From Clostridia bacterium (GTDB lineage Bacteria; Bacillota; Clostridia; Oscillospirales; CAG-272): 32,308 bases of DNA. Below the pieces are notes generated by a model, which did not search any database, was not told the DNA's origin, and saw only the letters and a list, made by a program, of their open reading frames with translations. Location: contig JAGCXA010000030.1 in assembly GCA_017961575.1 (NCBI GenBank), positions 1-32,308 of the forward strand, written 5' to 3'. The position numbers and the translations under genes were made by a program. Positions 30,182 to 32,308 of this stretch are shown here, one piece after another. Each line of letters starts with the position of its first letter. Position 1 is the first letter of the stretch.

Positions 30182-30210
30182 AGTATAACACATCTTCGGG
30201 GGAAAGTCAA
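30182..30210 (-). promoter_or_regulatory. Promoter of tRNA-Gln
   Basis: Minus strand TTGACT, 17 bp, TATACT, 12 bp from the mature tRNA end. Confidence 0.8.
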
Positions 30211-30232
30211 GGAAAAAGTGAAGGCGGCAAAC

Positions 30233-30266
30233 GGAAAAAAGAAAGGAACGCCCGACAAGGCGTTCC
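30233..30266 (-). terminator. Terminator after ung
   Basis: Minus strand hairpin GGAACGCC / GGCGTTCC with a 6-nt loop, followed by TTTCTTTTTT. It lies within 40 bp of the ung stop and just upstream of the tRNA-Gln promoter. Confidence 0.88.
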
Positions 30267-30271
30267 GGTTA

Positions 30272-30955
30272 TTATTCGCGGGGCGTTACGATCGACGACC
30301 AGTTGATCGGGGCGACGCCGTGCGACGATAGAAACTCGTTCGCGCGGGAGAAGTGGCGGCAACCGAAAAAGCCGTTGTACGCCGAAAGCGGACTCGGGTG
30401 CGCCGCCTCGAGGATCAGGTGATTCGGGTTTTGGACGAGCGCCTTTTTCGAGCGGGCGTTCGCCCCCCAGAGCAGGAAAACCATCGGTTTGTCCGACTCG
30501 TCCAGCGCGCGGATGATCGCGTCGGTGAGAGTCTCCCATCCGTGCCCCTTGTGGCTTTGGGGTTGCCCCTCGCGCACCGTCAGGGTCGTGTTCAGGAGCA
30601 AAACCCCCTCTTTCGTCCACGGCGTCAGGTCACCCGTCGGCGGTTCCGGCATACCGACGTCGGTTTTCAGTTCCTGAAAGATGTTTTTCAGCGACGGGGG
30701 CGGTTCGACCCCCGGCCGCACCGAAAAACAGAGCCCGTGCGCCTGCCCCGCTCCGTGGTAAGGGTCCTGCCCGAGGATCACGCACTTGACGGCGGCGTAG
30801 GGGGTCGATTTCAGGGCGTTGAAGATGTCGTACATTCCGGGATAGACCCGATGCGTGCGATACTCTTCCTTCAAGAATTCACGGAGTTTCAGGTAGTAGG
30901 GGGACGAAAACTCGGAGGCGAGGATCCCGTCCCAATCGTTGCCGATATTGACCAT
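30272..30955 (-). CDS. ung: Uracil-DNA glycosylase, family 1
   Basis: Base-excision repair enzyme that removes uracil from DNA. It has 227 residues, the normal length. The catalytic water-activating motif GQDPYHG is at 62-68 (Asp 64), the uracil-recognition Asn is in LLNTTLTVR (about 122), and the minor-groove loop HPSPLSA is at 186-192. AAGGAGGG stands before the ATG. It has its own promoter that overlaps the end of the S1-domain gene and its own terminator. Confidence 0.97.
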   Translation of the reverse strand: MVNIGNDWDGILASEFSSPYYLKLREFLKEEYRTHRVYPGMYDIFNALKSTPYAAVKCVILGQDPYHGAGQAHGLCFSVRPGVEPPPSLKNIFQELKTDVGMPEPPTGDLTPWTKEGVLLLNTTLTVREGQPQSHKGHGWETLTDAIIRALDESDKPMVFLLWGANARSKKALVQNPNHLILEAAHPSPLSAYNGFFGCRHFSRANEFLSSHGVAPINWSSIVTPRE

Positions 30956-30976
30956 TTTTCGCCCTCCTTTTTCTTT

Positions 30977-31005
30977 ATTGTACCACGGAGGGGCGGAAAA
31001 AGCAA
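30977..31005 (-). promoter_or_regulatory. Promoter of ung
   Basis: Minus strand TTGCTT, 17 bp, TACAAT, placed between the S1-domain gene stop (31009) and the ung start. Confidence 0.75.
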
Positions 31006-31008
31006 CCG

Positions 31009-31962
31009 TTACGCGAAACTCGTCTCGATCACGCGCGGGCAGACGGCGGGAGAATAGCGCCAGGCGTCGATATGGGAGACCCGTTTCGGGTCGGTGAAAT
31101 AGCGCGGCGGGCGGTGCGGCAGCGCGTCGCGCCCGAACGCCTCGTGCCCCGCGTCGATGATGATGAGCTTCACCTTCATTTTTTCGGGGATGATGCTCTT
31201 GATGAAGACGGCGACCGAACGGTCGACGGCGACCCCTTCCTTCGGCTCGGCGAGCCCCGCGAGGTTCGGGGTCAGTTCGACGAACACGCCGTAATTCTCA
31301 ACGCTCCGAACGATCCCTGTAACGGTTTCGCCCGTCGTAAAGAGCGCGGCGTTCTCCTCCCACGTACCGTAAAGTTCACGCTGTGAGACGAAGATCCGCC
31401 CATCGGCGTCTATGTTCTTCACCACGACGGGAACGCGGTCGCCGGGCGCAAAACGGACGCGGGGATGCGAGATGCGCGAGACCGAGATCGAGTCGATCGA
31501 GAGCAGCGAGACGATCCCGCAGCCGACGTCGCAGAACGCCCCGAAACATTCAAGATGCGTGACGGCGGCGGGGATCACGTCGCCCTGCGTGAGGGCAGAC
31601 ACGTACTCCCGGTGGCACTCCTCCTGCGCGAGCCGCCGCGAGAGGATCGCCACGGGCTCGCCGTCCTCGCCCCGCCGGAATCCGGTAATCATAAAGCAGA
31701 CCGGCTTCCCCACCCTCGTGAGTATCGCGACGTCCTTGACAGGATCCCCCGCGGGCGACCACACGACCTCCTCCCGCGGCATGATCCCGGACACGCCGCC
31801 GAGGTCGAAATGCAGGTTGAAATCGCCGTCCGAGAGCAGAGCGAAGGACTCTAAGATTTTTCGTTTTTCGTGCGCGCGTTCGAGCGCGCGGAAGGAGGAC
31901 AGGCATTCGCGGTTTTCATAGTCCCGGATCAGTTCGCCCTCGGGCAGGTATCGGTTGTTCAT
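31009..31962 (-). CDS. S1 RNA-binding domain protein (ribosomal protein S1-like)
   Basis: A 317-residue protein with S1-type OB folds. One lies about residues 45-112 (GVSGIMPREEV), a second about 124-195 (GDVIPAAVTHLECFGAFCDVGCGIVSL, then GRIFVSQREL), and a third about 212-270 (GETVTGIVRSVENYGVFVEL then NLAGLAEPKEG). The third is the most canonical. This resembles the shortened S1-like proteins of Firmicutes that lack the long repeat series of RpsA from E. coli. It probably binds mRNA or the 30S subunit. GAGGTG is placed before the ATG. The C-terminal ~45 residues (GRDALPHRPPRYFTDPKRV) are outside any S1 fold. No consensus promoter was found upstream. Confidence 0.87.
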   Translation of the reverse strand: MNNRYLPEGELIRDYENRECLSSFRALERAHEKRKILESFALLSDGDFNLHFDLGGVSGIMPREEVVWSPAGDPVKDVAILTRVGKPVCFMITGFRRGEDGEPVAILSRRLAQEECHREYVSALTQGDVIPAAVTHLECFGAFCDVGCGIVSLLSIDSISVSRISHPRVRFAPGDRVPVVVKNIDADGRIFVSQRELYGTWEENAALFTTGETVTGIVRSVENYGVFVELTPNLAGLAEPKEGVAVDRSVAVFIKSIIPEKMKVKLIIIDAGHEAFGRDALPHRPPRYFTDPKRVSHIDAWRYSPAVCPRVIETSFA

Positions 31963-32009
31963 ATCGCACCTCTTTTTTCTTTCCTCGTTTTTTCGGGTCG
32001 CCCCGTGCG

Positions 32010-32051
32010 GTACATCCTATGCGGGGAAGCGGCGAGGTAGACCCTATGCGG
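32010..32051. repeat. Short direct repeat upstream of the S1 gene
   Basis: GTACATCCTATGCGG (32010-32024) and GTAGACCCTATGCGG (32037-32051) agree at 13 of 15 positions with a 27-bp period. On the minus strand each gives a CCGCATAGG(A/G)T block that could hold a -10 (TAGGAT) for the S1 gene, but no -35 fits. Confidence 0.45.
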
Positions 32052-32061
32052 ACGCCCGATC

Positions 32062-32090
32062 TTGACTTTTCCGCTTTCGCACGCTATAAT
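32062..32090 (+). promoter_or_regulatory. Upstream promoter P1 of tRNA-Tyr
   Basis: TTGACT, 17 bp, TATAAT. Transcription would start near 32097 and cover a small hairpin (ACATTTTT / AAAAATGT, 32130-32146) before the second promoter. Confidence 0.75.
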
Positions 32091-32147
32091 AAAAACGGAG
32101 ACGCGAAAGACGCCGCCCGTAATTCCGAAACATTTTTGAAAAATGTC

Positions 32148-32176
32148 TTGACAATTCCCGCGCCGTCTGCTATAAT
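32148..32176 (+). promoter_or_regulatory. Proximal promoter P2 of tRNA-Tyr
   Basis: TTGACA, 17 bp, TATAAT, both perfect, 31 bp before the mature tRNA. A GTTCC gaaa GGAAC hairpin (32183-32196) sits in the leader. Confidence 0.9.
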
Positions 32177-32207
32177 CCTATTGTTCCGAAAGGAACCAAC
32201 CGAATAC

Positions 32208-32292
32208 GGGGGAATTCCCGAGTGGCCAAAGGGGGCAGACTGTAAATCTGTTGTCTCTGACTTCGGTGGTCCGAATCCACCTTCCCCCACCA
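32208..32292 (+). tRNA. tRNA-Tyr (anticodon GTA)
   Basis: 85 nt, type II with a long variable arm as in bacterial tRNA-Tyr. The acceptor GGGGGAA/TTCCCCC pairs fully, the discriminator is A, and CCA is encoded. The anticodon GTA is at 32242-32244 in the loop CTGTAAA. The last 16 bases of the window after it begin a G-rich stretch like the first arm of the tRNA-Ser terminator. Confidence 0.97.
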
Positions 32293-32308
32293 ACAAGGGC
32301 GGGCGCCA

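Noticed and set aside
29638-30183. Open frames crossing tRNA-Gln and its modules
   Set aside because: They read through tRNA sequence and hairpins and contain typical tRNA-antisense peptides such as WGSWIRT; they are not genes.

Overview
The window looks like a chromosome segment of an uncultured, high-GC gut-type Firmicute (Bacillota, Clostridia). The grounds are about 20 sigma-A promoters (TTGACA-like / TATAAT-like, mostly 17 bp apart), AGGAGG-type ribosome binding sites, Firmicutes-type GalT, BspA-like leucine-rich repeats, a CadC-type ArsR repressor, PepT, and ApbE/NusG-II/Gx genes. I cannot place it more exactly. There is no phage, transposase, integrase or CRISPR array. Genes are mostly short operons on both strands.

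Layout. 1-2029: edge of a PlsC-type acyltransferase, tRNA-Ser(CGA) with an unusual downstream module, and a membrane protein gene with inorganic pyrophosphatase. 2058-4159: large orphan lipoprotein. 4222-9156: AraC regulator divergent from a three-gene redox operon (old-yellow-enzyme with Fe-S cysteines, SDR, fumarate-reductase-like flavoprotein). 9156-12425: membrane-anchored spermidine-synthase-like protein, HAD hydrolase, ZIP transporter. 12758-14632: GNAT, MntP manganese exporter and thioredoxin, separated by arrays of small hairpins. 14728-18585: cytoplasmic BspA-type leucine-rich-repeat protein whose 3' end is repeated downstream. 18684-20737: ApbE / NusG domain II / Gx operon. 20748-23640: ArsR, small HMA metallochaperone and Zn/Cd-type P-ATPase, with a partial second arsR 3' end. 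23773-25696: lipoprotein and PepT. 25697-29644: BirA-BioY operon running in frame into GalT, then a CmpB-type membrane protein. 29692-30210: tRNA-Gln with two tandem modules. 30233-31962: uracil-DNA glycosylase and an S1-domain protein. 32062-32292: tRNA-Tyr.

The most striking content is non-coding. A ~200-bp module lies directly downstream of both tRNA-Ser and tRNA-Gln (two in tandem at Gln). The Ser module and the tRNA-proximal Gln module align without gaps over about 120 nt. They share a 22-nt invariant core and two hairpins whose arms changed together. Each module carries copies of its own host tRNA's T-arm and 3' end in place of fixed ends. I know of no described element with this architecture.

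Two other themes recur. Hairpins of unrelated sequence are strung together by a constant linker: CATATCGCG at three loci, and GTTATGA flipping to TCATAAC at a fourth. Gene 3' ends are also duplicated downstream of the intact gene (arsR, the LRR gene, tRNA-Gln, tRNA-Ser). Together they suggest a genome in which 3' ends and the spaces after genes are hotspots for small structured repeats.
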